A DNA stretch of 64,000 nt from Rhodospirillales bacterium. GTDB lineage: Bacteria > Pseudomonadota > Alphaproteobacteria > Micavibrionales > Micavibrionaceae. This document shows positions 1 to 8,677 of this stretch, in pieces. The position numbers and the translations under genes are program-made. The notes under the pieces were generated by a model. It made no database searches and was not told the DNA's origin. It saw nothing but the letters and a program-made list of their open reading frames with translations. How positions within the stretch are numbered: position 1 is the first letter of the stretch; the number at the start of each line of letters is the position of its first letter. Location: positions 1-64,000 of the forward strand of contig JACKIU010000002.1 of the NCBI GenBank assembly GCA_020638295.1, in the 5' to 3' direction.

Positions 1-1795
1 ATATCGTCCACGGAGCAAGGCCTTTTAGAGCCATCACATCATGGAGTTCAAGCTCATCTAACAAAGCCTGAATACGCTTTGAAAGAGTGCCTCCCGTTTT
101 CCAAAGCGTCTCAATAACCGGCTCACTGCGCATCTTTTTAACCACAGCCAAACCGGCAGCCAGTGACAAAGTCTCTCCGCCGAATGTTCCGGAATAAAAA
201 ATATCTTCCATCAACCTCATGTATTTAGCCTTGCCAACAACAACAGACAAAGGTAAGCCATTAGCAATTCCCTTACCAAAGGCTGCTAAATCCGGTGTCA
301 CGCCGTAATGGCTCTGCGCACCGCCGATATGAACACGAAAACCTGTAATAACCTCATCGAACACCAGCAATGCACCTTTTTGATGCGTCAATTCTTTGAC
401 GGCTTCAAGATAATCCTGTTTAGGCTCTAGGAAGCCGACTGGTTCCATTATAACGGCCGCAACATCATCCGGGAATTCATCAAAACAACAAGCCAAAGCA
501 TCAAGGTCATTAAAGGGAACAGTATGGGTTAGGTTGCGAACAGCATTAGGGACGCCAAGATGTCGGGCTGTAGAACCTATATACCAGTCCTGCCAGCCAT
601 GATATCCCATGACAATAACATGATCTTTTCCCGTTGCCGCCCGTGCCAGACGAATAGCCGCAGACGTCGCATCAGAGCCATTTTTGCCAAAGCGGCTCAT
701 TTCAGCACAAGGAATAATCTCTGAAAGTGCTTCTGCAAGCTGCGCTTCCAATTCTGTGGCCAGACTAAAAGAAACTCCGTTATTGATCTGTTCGCGCACC
801 GCCGCATCAATATCAGGATCGCAATACCCTAAAACATTTGGCAAAAGCGCCGAAATCATATCAACATATTCATTGCCATCAACATCCCATACACGACTGC
901 CTTTGCCGTGTGATAAAAACAAAGGGGCCTTGCCTGCAGGAAATTGAATTTTGCTTTTGGAAAATGTCTGTGCCCCTAACGGGATATGCTTTTCAGCACG
1001 CTGCAATAAAGCCGCAGAACGCTCATAACCAAAAGATTGATATTCATCTTCTAATACGGATTTCTTGGTGCCCTCATCCCGCAAGACATCTTTACGAAGT
1101 TTATAGAATTCAGGGTGTTCTTGAAGAACCCCCATAACCTCCATGAAAGAAGGCGGACGCCCAAGTACGGCTAACTTGGAAGTAACGGCCTGTAAAAAAG
1201 CATAATCGCCTTCATCATCCAAAGTCCATCGCTCGCGATCAAGCTTGGGAATAGGGCAGGAAAGATTTCGAGCCTGAAATTGTGAACGCCGATTTCGCAA
1301 ATACAGCGTGATATGATCTCGTTCAGCCCCGGGGCGACCGTGACGATTAGCTGTTTCCAGAGCATCCATCGTCATAACTTCGCAGTCCAGACCATCCGGC
1401 CACGTCGCAGGTTCAATGTTACTCGTATACCCGGCACCGGAAGTCTTGTGAAGTTGCAGGAGCATCCCGCAAACAAAAGGATCAAGCAAAGGACAATCTG
1501 CTGTAATTCGTATAACCGTTTTCGCATTGAACTCCTTTGCGGCATGTGTCATTCTCTCTAAAACATCGTCTCGAGAACCACGATACACGGCAATATTCTG
1601 TTGTTCGCAAAAAGACTCAATATCATTGTCCTCCTCCTCCTCAGAGGTCGCAACAACCACCTGATCCACACCGGAAATATGGCGGGCTGCATCAACAACC
1701 CAGGCTAAAACAGGTTTGCCGGACAAATCTTTCAGAACTTTACCCGGAAGACGACTGGAACTCATTCGAGCCTGAATAAGCGCAACAACACTCAT
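1..1795 (-). CDS. Cytidylyltransferase / class III aminotransferase fusion (partial, runs off the window)
   Basis: The reading frame is open from ATG at 1795 to the window edge, giving about 598 residues without a stop. Residues 1-240 match the SpsF/NeuA-like nucleotidyltransferase fold: an N-terminal ALIQARMSSSRLPGK signature and a later RITADCPLLDP metal-site motif. From about residue 258 a second domain begins that resembles glutamate-1-semialdehyde aminotransferases. It has the FDEVITGFR motif and a PLP lysine in FGKG (K508). The frame crosses the junction cleanly, so the fusion is real in this sequence. It is the last visible gene of a leftward operon, 15 bases after the oxidoreductase. 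By family, the first half would attach CMP/CDP to a sugar or polyol and the second would transfer or move an amino group. The substrate is unknown. Confidence 0.85.
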   Translation of the reverse strand, partial: MSVVALIQARMSSSRLPGKVLKDLSGKPVLAWVVDAARHISGVDQVVVATSEEEEDNDIESFCEQQNIAVYRGSRDDVLERMTHAAKEFNAKTVIRITADCPLLDPFVCGMLLQLHKTSGAGYTSNIEPATWPDGLDCEVMTMDALETANRHGRPGAERDHITLYLRNRRSQFQARNLSCPIPKLDRERWTLDDEGDYAFLQAVTSKLAVLGRPPSFMEVMGVLQEHPEFYKLRKDVLRDEGTKKSVLEDEYQSFGYERSAALLQRAEKHIPLGAQTFSKSKIQFPAGKAPLFLSHGKGSRVWDVDGNEYVDMISALLPNVLGYCDPDIDAAVREQINNGVSFSLATELEAQLAEALSEIIPCAEMSRFGKNGSDATSAAIRLARAATGKDHVIVMGYHGWQDWYIGSTARHLGVPNAVRNLTHTVPFNDLDALACCFDEFPDDVAAVIMEPVGFLEPKQDYLEAVKELTHQKGALLVFDEVITGFRVHIGGAQSHYGVTPDLAAFGKGIANGLPLSVVVGKAKYMRLMEDIFYSGTFGGETLSLAAGLAVVKKMRSEPVIETLWKTGGTLSKRIQALLDELELHDVMALKGLAPWTI

Positions 1796-1810
1796 GAAAA
1801 AACCTCTTTT

Positions 1811-2785
1811 CTATTTATGGACCAGCGGCAGCCCCGCAAGCGAACGAGCCTCAACAACTGTTTTTAAGACAGAATAAGCCTCATCCGCACAACAAGGAAA
1901 CGGTTCCCCTTTTTTAAACGCAGCAATAAACGCCTTCATCTCATCGACATAATCCGCATCAAAGCTGCCATGCAGCACTTCCTGTCTCACCAGCACATCC
2001 TGCGCGTCAAACACCTCAAGGCTGCGTGCAAATAAGTCACCCCGAATAAGACCTTTTTCCATTTGAATTTCAAAACCGCGTTTTTTATTCGGTGACACAT
2101 AATCCAGATGAATGTTGCTATAAACAGGTCTGGCATCCCCATGACGAAGAACAATTTCCGCACAATCTTCAGCCTTTGTTTCAAGAACGCCGGATTGCCA
2201 GGCAACGCACGATTGGGCACTGGCGGCCCCCAAAAGATAATGCGACAAATCGATTTCGTGAATGATATCAAAGATAACACCTCCATATTGCGGATCAGTG
2301 GTATAATTCACCCTATAATCCTGATGTGGCCGCCAGGAAGGCAGATAAGAAGAGCATATAAAACGCCCCCATAAAACCTCTCCAAATTTTTTGTTCTTTA
2401 TAATTTCACGAGCACTGCGAGAAACAGCATTAAACCTCAAATTCATAGCGACAGCCAAAACCAGCTTGCGTTTTTTAGCTTGCGAAATCACAACCTCTAA
2501 ACCATTCAAAGTATGGCTGAACGGTTTCTCAACCAATATATGACACCCGCAATCAATTGCCGTCTTTATATTCTGCAAATGAAATTTGTTCGGGCTGCAA
2601 ATAACAACTGCGTCTACCTGTTCAAACAGGGCCTGCTCATTCTCAGCAATGTCAACATCGTGTGAATGCGCAAGAGCCTGACGCTCTTCATCAGGATCGA
2701 ACCCAACCACATCCTCGCCTAAAGATAGCGCATTTTTAAGGTGGCGCATGCCAATGGACCCGAGCCCTAAAACACCAATGCTCAT
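1811..2785 (-). CDS. Gfo/Idh/MocA family oxidoreductase
   Basis: This 324-residue protein has an N-terminal Rossmann dinucleotide site (GLGSIG, residues 7-12) and the family EKP motif at 86-88. An HEID/H segment follows, of the type that forms the active site in these sugar dehydrogenases. Members oxidise or reduce a hydroxyl or keto group of sugars or nucleotide sugars with NAD(P). Its ATG overlaps the stop of the upstream PseC-like gene by 4 bases, which implies translational coupling. The setting in an amino-sugar operon suggests it acts on a nucleotide-linked or free deoxy sugar. The exact substrate cannot be read from sequence. Confidence 0.85.
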   Translation of the reverse strand: MSIGVLGLGSIGMRHLKNALSLGEDVVGFDPDEERQALAHSHDVDIAENEQALFEQVDAVVICSPNKFHLQNIKTAIDCGCHILVEKPFSHTLNGLEVVISQAKKRKLVLAVAMNLRFNAVSRSAREIIKNKKFGEVLWGRFICSSYLPSWRPHQDYRVNYTTDPQYGGVIFDIIHEIDLSHYLLGAASAQSCVAWQSGVLETKAEDCAEIVLRHGDARPVYSNIHLDYVSPNKKRGFEIQMEKGLIRGDLFARSLEVFDAQDVLVRQEVLHGSFDADYVDEMKAFIAAFKKGEPFPCCADEAYSVLKTVVEARSLAGLPLVHK

Positions 2786-3939
2786 ACAGCCCCCTCAATG
2801 ACTCCCTTCAGCGTCTTGACAATGCGCCTGACATCATCTTTATCCATAGACGGAAACAACGGTAAAGACAGCGTTTTCTCGTAGTACGCCTGCGCCCCTT
2901 CAAGAGCTTTCTGACCATAAAGTTTCTGATAGTAGGGCTGGGTATGAACGGGAATATAATGCACTTGAGTGCCAATTCCTGACTTTTTGAGCGCCTCCAT
3001 AAGCGCCGCTCTCTGAAGCCCAATACGTTCAAAATCAATGCGCAAAGCATAAAGGTGCCAACCGGAAACGCAGTAATCAGGGACTTGCGGCGTTTGGACA
3101 TATTCGAGTCCTGAAAGTAACTCCGTATATAAATCTGTTAAAAAAACCCGCTTTGCATGAAAGGCTTTAAGCTTACCCAACTGGCTAACACCAAGAGCAC
3201 ACTGTATATCCGTCACACGGTAATTATAGCCAAGCGCCTCCATTTCATAGAACCAAGGGCCGTTTTCAGGCTTATGCACCATACCATGATGACGAAGCCG
3301 CCGCATTGTATCTGCTTTTTGCGCATCATTAAGTGTAATGGCTCCACCTTCGCCCATTGTCGTCAATTTAGCAGGATGAAAAGAAAAAGTGGACATATCT
3401 TCATATTGGCACGAACCGACAGGCGTATCTTCATATTGACCGCCCAGAGCGTGACACGCATCTGCAATCATCAACAAACCATACTGTTCGCATAGAGTTT
3501 TCAGAGGCTTAAGATCAACGCAATGCCCACCAAGATACACCGGCACAAAAGCTTTTAAATTTTGGCCCTCATGAAGTGTAATAATTTTTTGAAGAATTTC
3601 AGGTGTTACAAGGCCGTTTTCAGGATCAACGTCACAAAAAACTACATCCGCCCCACAATATCGCACGGCATTGGCTGAGGCTAAGAACGTAACAGTGGGA
3701 ACAATAACAACATCCCCCGGACCAATGCCGCTAGCCATCAACGCCAAGTGCAAGGCTTCTGATCCATTCCCACACGCAACAGCATACTGTGCGCCCGTTA
3801 TTTCACACAAACATGCTTCAAACTCTTGAACTTTGGGGCCTGTCGTCAGGTAATCGCTGCGTAAAACATCAATAACAGCATCAATGTCGTCTTGCTCTAT
3901 AGTCTGACGCGCATAGGGAAGAAAATCTTGTTTAATCAC
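2782..3939 (-). CDS. pseC: DegT/DnrJ/EryC1 (PseC-like) sugar aminotransferase
   Basis: This is a PLP-dependent sugar aminotransferase of about 385 residues. The PLP lysine is in SFHPAKLTTMGEGG (about K191), followed by the family GYNYR motif. PseC converts the UDP-4-keto-6-deoxy-AltNAc product of PseB to the 4-amino sugar, on the route to pseudaminic acid. I chose GTG at 3939 rather than an upstream ATG at 3990: GTG overlaps the pseB stop as GTGA, and the protein then starts MIKQDFLPYARQ like relatives. The full pathway genes (pseH, pseG, pseI) are not in view, so the end product could be another 4-amino sugar. The gene symbol is by similarity to the family. Confidence 0.82.
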   Translation of the reverse strand: MIKQDFLPYARQTIEQDDIDAVIDVLRSDYLTTGPKVQEFEACLCEITGAQYAVACGNGSEALHLALMASGIGPGDVVIVPTVTFLASANAVRYCGADVVFCDVDPENGLVTPEILQKIITLHEGQNLKAFVPVYLGGHCVDLKPLKTLCEQYGLLMIADACHALGGQYEDTPVGSCQYEDMSTFSFHPAKLTTMGEGGAITLNDAQKADTMRRLRHHGMVHKPENGPWFYEMEALGYNYRVTDIQCALGVSQLGKLKAFHAKRVFLTDLYTELLSGLEYVQTPQVPDYCVSGWHLYALRIDFERIGLQRAALMEALKKSGIGTQVHYIPVHTQPYYQKLYGQKALEGAQAYYEKTLSLPLFPSMDKDDVRRIVKTLKGVIEGAV

Positions 3940-4967
3940 AATAAGCCCGAATCTTTCAACAGTCGTTGAAGGCCGTCCTGATCCAGCCATTCATCGTTCT
4001 TGTCACTTTCATAACTAAAGCCATCCTCAACCGCTTCACCGCCAAGCGCATCGCAGGAACCGCAGTCCCAAAACGCAAAGCTTGGGGTGATAATATAGCG
4101 GTCCTTAAATTTTAGTGTGTTTGGGGCAAGATCACACGGAATCATACATTCATGCAGCTTTTCACCCGGGCGAATACCAATATAATTCAGCTCTTTACCT
4201 GGCGCCATAGCTTTGGCCAAATCGACGATATTCATACTGGGAATTCGAGGAACAAAAATTTCACCGCCTTGCATCATATCCAAACAAGATAAAACAAAAT
4301 CAACGCTTTGCGGCAAAGTGATCCAAAACCGCGTCATACGTTTATCAGTAATCGGCAGTGCTTCCGCACCGGATTCAATGAGCTTTTGAAAGAAGGGGAT
4401 AACAGAGCCTCTCGAACCCACAACATTTCCGTAACGGACAACAGAAAAGCGGCAGCCACCGGCACCGCTGATATTATTGGCAGCAACAAAGATTTTGTCA
4501 GAAGCCAGCTTGCTCGCACCGTATAAGTTAATCGGGTTGGCAGCCTTGTCTGTTGAAAGTGCGATAACTTGACGCACATTATTATTGATCGCCGCATTCA
4601 CTACGTTTTCAGCACCATTTACATTCGTGCGGATACACTCCATCGGGTTATATTCCGCAGCGGGAACATGCTTAAGCGCTGCCGCATGAATAACATAATC
4701 CACCCCTTTAAACGCCATAGAAAGACGGGCCTGATCTCGAACATCTCCGATGAAATATCTCATGCAGGGATAATCTTTTTCATTGAACTCTTGAGCCATT
4801 TCATATTGCTTAAGCTCATCCCGGGAATACACAATAAGGCGCTTCGGCTTACACTCATTCAGCACTTTTTTCACAAAGGCACGACCAAAGGACCCTGTGC
4901 CGCCGGTAATAAGAATGGATTTTCCCTCAAATTCAGAAATGAGATTTTGGTGGCTGTAATGCAACAA
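3936..4967 (-). CDS. pseB: UDP-N-acetylglucosamine 4,6-dehydratase (PseB/FlaA1-like)
   Basis: This 343-residue short-chain dehydrogenase-type protein has the NAD(P) loop GGTGSFG at 22-28. The catalytic region LSTDKAANPINLYGASK spans 137-153, with D140, K141, Y149 and K153. These are the signatures of inverting UDP-GlcNAc 4,6-dehydratases such as PseB/FlaA1, which make the first 4-keto-6-deoxy intermediate for pseudaminic acid and related amino sugars. It is the first gene of the leftward operon and is divergent from the sulfotransferase pair across about 65 bases. The C-terminus (about 290-343) is acidic and longer than the catalytic core needs. Confidence 0.9.
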   Translation of the reverse strand: MLHYSHQNLISEFEGKSILITGGTGSFGRAFVKKVLNECKPKRLIVYSRDELKQYEMAQEFNEKDYPCMRYFIGDVRDQARLSMAFKGVDYVIHAAALKHVPAAEYNPMECIRTNVNGAENVVNAAINNNVRQVIALSTDKAANPINLYGASKLASDKIFVAANNISGAGGCRFSVVRYGNVVGSRGSVIPFFQKLIESGAEALPITDKRMTRFWITLPQSVDFVLSCLDMMQGGEIFVPRIPSMNIVDLAKAMAPGKELNYIGIRPGEKLHECMIPCDLAPNTLKFKDRYIITPSFAFWDCGSCDALGGEAVEDGFSYESDKNDEWLDQDGLQRLLKDSGLL

Positions 4968-5032
4968 TTTTGATCCTGACTCTTGAGTTGGTAATACAAT
5001 GATGTTCTAAACTAAGCTGTACCAGTTATCGC

Positions 5033-5932
5033 ATGGATTTAAACGATGTCAATTTTTTTGAAGCACAACAAGACAGATACCCTAAAAGGCCGATGATCAG
5101 AATAATCCATATTAACAGCTTCGGCCATTCCGGCAGCACCTTGGTGAATCTGCTTGTTGCTGAAAACGCCGGTATTTTTGCCGGCGGGCACCTGTTTCGC
5201 TACTCCTATTTATGGAAGCGGGATCACGAAGTCACGACAGCCGACGGCAAACTGCTTAAAGACAGTGATTTTTGGAAAGCAATCAAAGCCAGAGTTGAAA
5301 AAGACACTGGCAAAAAGCCGGATTTCAGCCAAGGGCCAAATCAATTTGATAAACAGGATGTTCAGGCCCTATTCAAGGCTATAACCGAAGAAAGTGGTTG
5401 TGAGATCATCTGCGATAATTCAAAATCCAGAGCGTTTGATAAGATTATCTACGATCCGCCATTCGATACATACATGGTCCATCTAGTGCGAGATGGGCGT
5501 GCCGTTTATAATAGTTATAGAAAAAAGGGAATTGCTTGGCCGCTTATGCCTATCAGGTGGACCGTTTCCTCAATACGGACTTGGCTCAAAAACAAGACAA
5601 AAACGTCATATATTCTTATGCGTTACGAAGATGTCGCATTGCATTTAGAAAAAACCTCATCCACAATATTGGACAATGTATTAAAATACTTCAAAATTCA
5701 AAAAACAGACATTAACAAACGCACAGAAAATACGGTCCCTCTCATGTTTGCGGGAAATAGAACCAGAACATCCTACACAACAGGGGCAGTTAGCTACGAC
5801 AACAGTTATCTAAAAGATATACCGCCTTTAATGTGGCTCTATTTGACACTTACAATGCTGCCCGCACTGTTAATCTTTGGATATCCTTTGACACGAAAAG
5901 GAGTCCAAAGAAAATTTTGTAAAACATCATGA
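5033..5932 (+). CDS. Sulfotransferase family protein (first of tandem pair)
   Basis: This 299-residue protein has the two PAPS-binding signatures of sulfotransferases: a 5'-phosphosulfate loop FGHSGSTLV (30-38) and a 3'-phosphate motif HLVRDGRAVYNS (151-162). A hydrophobic stretch near 265-285 suggests C-terminal membrane attachment. The family transfers sulfate from PAPS to hydroxyl or amino groups of sugars or other small acceptors. The ATG at 5033 adds about 20 residues before the core. ATG at 5093, preceded by an AAAGG, is a plausible alternative start. It overlaps the next sulfotransferase by 4 bases. The acceptor is unknown; neighbouring genes suggest a surface glycan. Confidence 0.78.
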   Translation: MDLNDVNFFEAQQDRYPKRPMIRIIHINSFGHSGSTLVNLLVAENAGIFAGGHLFRYSYLWKRDHEVTTADGKLLKDSDFWKAIKARVEKDTGKKPDFSQGPNQFDKQDVQALFKAITEESGCEIICDNSKSRAFDKIIYDPPFDTYMVHLVRDGRAVYNSYRKKGIAWPLMPIRWTVSSIRTWLKNKTKTSYILMRYEDVALHLEKTSSTILDNVLKYFKIQKTDINKRTENTVPLMFAGNRTRTSYTTGAVSYDNSYLKDIPPLMWLYLTLTMLPALLIFGYPLTRKGVQRKFCKTS

Positions 5933-6894
5933 GCAAACATCCGGCACTTGAAAATATCTTTTTTATTTTCGGAGATGGACGATCTGGGAATACGTTCCTA
6001 TCAAATGAAATCCATGCCTATACACATACAGCCGTGCCACCGGAAAACCAGTTATTAAACAAAATTTTCTACGAGTTTCCCAAGGCAAAAAAAATAACAT
6101 CTTCATTTTTAAGAGAAAAGTGCATTGCCCAAATATTTAAAGACATAAAATTTTCAGACTGGGAACTTAAAAAAAACGAAATTCAAACCTTGTTAGAAAG
6201 CGCCCCGTTAACCCGCGAAGAGTTCCTGATAGAATGTCTAGAACTTTATTGTAAGAAACACGCTCCGCAAGCAACTGCCATCGGAATCCAGAAAGACTAT
6301 ATCGAGTTGTACCCCTGGATTGTTTCAATTTTTCCAAACGCCAAATTCCTGTGGCTGGTACGAGACGGTCGTGCGGTTTTTCATTCAAAATCTAAAAGCA
6401 CACTCAGTGACAGAGGTCACGTTTTTGAAACAAACGCACAAAAAGCTTCCTGCATATGGCGTTATAAAAACACCCTATTGGAAAAAATAATGTGCAAAGC
6501 CCCAGACAAGGTCTTTCAAGTCCGATATGAGGATTTGATTGCAGATACGGAAAGCACAATGAAAAAAATCACAATATTTCTCAATCTCAACAAAAGAATG
6601 AATCGAAACGAGGCAATGAAAATTCCGGATCGCTATGGAACCATCCATGAAAATGTAGGCAAACCGGGGCTAAAAGAACGAGCGACACATTGGGAAAATG
6701 GTTTGAGCGAAAAAGACATTGCGCAATTCGAGGCCATATCTCAGACAATGCTTAAAAAACACGACTATACACCAAAGACCCAAATGTCTCTGATGCAGCG
6801 TGCGCAGGCTGAATTACATTACAATATCTTCACACTTAAAAAGAAGGCGGCACTTTTCGCCCGAAAACACAAAAAGTCGCTCATACCGTCTTAA
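5929..6894 (+). CDS. Sulfotransferase family protein (second of tandem pair)
   Basis: This 321-residue protein has a 5'-PSB loop FGDGRSGNTF (14-23) and a 3'-PB motif LWLVRDGRAVFHS (141-153). Both are in the same layout as the upstream gene, but the rest of the two proteins differs, so they probably have different acceptors. The ATG overlaps the previous stop (ATGA). The C-terminal 25 residues are rich in lysine and arginine. The gene body is A-rich compared with the housekeeping genes downstream. Its TAA stop overlaps the stop of the convergent kinase-like gene. Confidence 0.8.
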   Translation: MSKHPALENIFFIFGDGRSGNTFLSNEIHAYTHTAVPPENQLLNKIFYEFPKAKKITSSFLREKCIAQIFKDIKFSDWELKKNEIQTLLESAPLTREEFLIECLELYCKKHAPQATAIGIQKDYIELYPWIVSIFPNAKFLWLVRDGRAVFHSKSKSTLSDRGHVFETNAQKASCIWRYKNTLLEKIMCKAPDKVFQVRYEDLIADTESTMKKITIFLNLNKRMNRNEAMKIPDRYGTIHENVGKPGLKERATHWENGLSEKDIAQFEAISQTMLKKHDYTPKTQMSLMQRAQAELHYNIFTLKKKAALFARKHKKSLIPS

Positions 6895-7820
6895 GGCAAG
6901 CGTACGATGCGCCTGAGCAGATTCCAGACATGCAAGTGCCTTTCAGCCTCAAGCGGATTAAGTGTAAGCAACTGCTCGATTTTATGATTGTCGGCCATGG
7001 CATAATAACTACCGATTTTACGCATAAGCCAGACGTTGAGCATATCAGCTTCATACCCTTGCCGCAAAAGCTGGAGAGTATGTGTTGCAATGCGTTTCAA
7101 AAAAAATGCATTTTGCTCAATCTCTCTTTGAGACAAAAATAAAGCATTCAGGCTATTGAGTTCATCCATGAAGGGAAATCTGCAACGCCCAAGCAATTCA
7201 TTATCGATAATTCGAATATGGTCATCAGTCTCAAAAACAACATTATTGGGCGTTAAGTCCGGATGGGATAAAAACGCCTTCCGATAAACGCTTTCAAATG
7301 TTTTCAGAGAAGAATATATGGAAGAAATTTGCCCTGACCGATCTTGTGACTCTGCCGCCCACCCTTCAAAACGAGGCAAAACAAAATCATAAATATAATC
7401 AAAACCAACCTGATCCGGGCAAGCCTCTCGATGAAGCAAATCAAAAAATTCAGCATTAAATTCCAGATAACGCCCCAACACAGGCCGCGCCAAACCAAAT
7501 ACGCGTCTAAATTTATTTAAGCGCAATTGTCGACCGGGCACCCATTGACAGACGATAAATTTTTCATATTGCAATAACAAACGAGGAAAATAATTCTTAT
7601 ACCGATCATTTTTTCCCATAAAGTGAAAAAGAAAATTTGCATGCTCTTCATTGAAAGCCTCAAAAACTTTAACCTCTTCCCCCTCAAGCAAGCCCCGCAT
7701 ACTCAATCGCCCAGCCTTGGTAGAAACCGACCTCGGATTAACAGGTCTCAACCCTTCAATAATCGAGTCATTAACATGCAATACGGGCAAAAAAGAAGAC
7801 ATAGCAAGGCACTCAATCAT
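6891..7820 (-). CDS. Phosphotransferase/kinase-fold protein (APH/choline kinase-like)
   Basis: The protein has about 309 residues when started at ATG 7820. Near the C-terminal half it carries HPDLTPNN (about 186-193) and a following acidic IIDNE (about 204-208). This is the catalytic-loop and metal-binding arrangement of aminoglycoside/choline kinase-fold phosphotransferases. Such enzymes phosphorylate small hydroxylated molecules, and relatives act on LPS sugars. The start at 7820 overlaps the methyltransferase stop by 8 bases; an ATG at 7802 is an alternative, and the longer frame from 7904 would overlap too far. The substrate is unknown. Context suggests sugar or lipid-carrier modification rather than drug resistance. 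Confidence 0.65.
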   Translation of the reverse strand: MIECLAMSSFLPVLHVNDSIIEGLRPVNPRSVSTKAGRLSMRGLLEGEEVKVFEAFNEEHANFLFHFMGKNDRYKNYFPRLLLQYEKFIVCQWVPGRQLRLNKFRRVFGLARPVLGRYLEFNAEFFDLLHREACPDQVGFDYIYDFVLPRFEGWAAESQDRSGQISSIYSSLKTFESVYRKAFLSHPDLTPNNVVFETDDHIRIIDNELLGRCRFPFMDELNSLNALFLSQREIEQNAFFLKRIATHTLQLLRQGYEADMLNVWLMRKIGSYYAMADNHKIEQLLTLNPLEAERHLHVWNLLRRIVRLP

Positions 7821-8469
7821 ATTTTTCGAGTAGATAAACGCAATACGTCGTATCGTCTGCCCGTTTCTCAATAAATTCTTCTTGAACAATTTTAAAATGT
7901 GCATTTGCTAGTGCTTGATTGAGCACCTCAATATCGTGCAAAACAATCTTACCCTTGAGGCTCTTCACAAACCTAAGGATGTGTTGCTTAATAGCTTGAA
8001 CACCAAAATGAGAAGGCTTGTTGATATGGCGAAAACCTATAATCGCGTAGCGCTTTGAAACTCTGGAAAGTTCCCGCAAAGATTGAGAGCAAACATCGGC
8101 ATTCACCAAATTAAAAAAACGCATACAAACAGCGACATCAAAAAAATCATTATCATAAGGCAAAGCGGTAATATCCGCCTCTGCCAAACTCATATGTTCC
8201 TCTGAAAAATCATCATGACGGCGTGCCATAGCCAACATATCCGGCGAAATATCGAGCCCGGTAACAGTGTGATGATGCTCTTTGTAGAAGGGAAAAAAAC
8301 GACCGGTTCCAACGGGAACATCAAGAACATTCAACGAGTCAGGAAGTATTTTCAGACATTTTTGAAGAGCCTTTTGCTCATTTTTCCATTTATCACCCTG
8401 ACTTCTCACATTGGCATATAGCAATGCGACATCTCCTGAATAATGGTCTTTAAGCTGCTCAGATTTCAT
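7813..8469 (-). CDS. Class I SAM-dependent methyltransferase
   Basis: This 218-residue protein has a SAM-binding motif I (VLDVPVGTGRF, about 48-58), then GLDIS and an ALPYDNDFFD segment, the order seen in Methyltransf_11/UbiE-like enzymes. I start it at ATG 8469 (MKSEQLKDHY). The longer open frame to 8571 would translate part of the tRNA-Ser gene and is not real. It is translationally coupled to the downstream kinase-like gene. The methyl acceptor is not evident. Its place among glycan genes suggests a small-molecule or sugar target. Confidence 0.78.
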   Translation of the reverse strand: MKSEQLKDHYSGDVALLYANVRSQGDKWKNEQKALQKCLKILPDSLNVLDVPVGTGRFFPFYKEHHHTVTGLDISPDMLAMARRHDDFSEEHMSLAEADITALPYDNDFFDVAVCMRFFNLVNADVCSQSLRELSRVSKRYAIIGFRHINKPSHFGVQAIKQHILRFVKSLKGKIVLHDIEVLNQALANAHFKIVQEEFIEKRADDTTYCVYLLEKYD

Positions 8470-8487
8470 GCATATGCCCAGAATCAA

Positions 8488-8577
8488 TGGCGGAGGGACA
8501 GGGATTCGAACCCTGGATGGGCGTAAACCCATGCCGGTTTTCAAGACCGGTGCATTCAACCACTCTGCCATCCCTCC
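8488..8577 (-). tRNA. tRNA-Ser (anticodon TGA)
   Basis: On the minus strand a 90-base sequence starts GGAGGGATGGCAGAGTGG and ends TCCCTCCG followed by an encoded CCA (8488-8490). The acceptor stem pairs GGAGGGA with TCCCTCC. The anticodon stem CCGGT/ACCGG encloses CTTGAAA, giving anticodon TGA (8541-8543). The T arm GGGTTCGAATCCC is intact, and the long variable arm (GGGTTTACGCCC) is class II, as expected for serine. It forms the boundary between the A+T-richer glycan genes and the housekeeping block. Confidence 0.96.
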
Positions 8578-8677
8578 TAAAATTGTGTAAGCCTGAAGAT
8601 GGCGGCTTGTCAGTGCATGACTTTTTAGCGATATTTATATTCCCCTGTCTAGAGGAAATGTTTGAGAGGCCTGAATT

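Noticed and set aside
3940..3990. Upstream ATG start for the PseC-like gene
   Set aside because: It would overlap pseB by 55 bases; the GTGA overlap gives the family N-terminus.
6891..6894. Overlapping convergent stop codons as a possible regulatory site
   Set aside because: Simply two TAA stops sharing TTAA; no hairpin or other signal is present.
8471..8571. N-terminal extension of the methyltransferase frame to 8571
   Set aside because: These codons translate the tRNA-Ser gene; ATG 8469 gives the family start.
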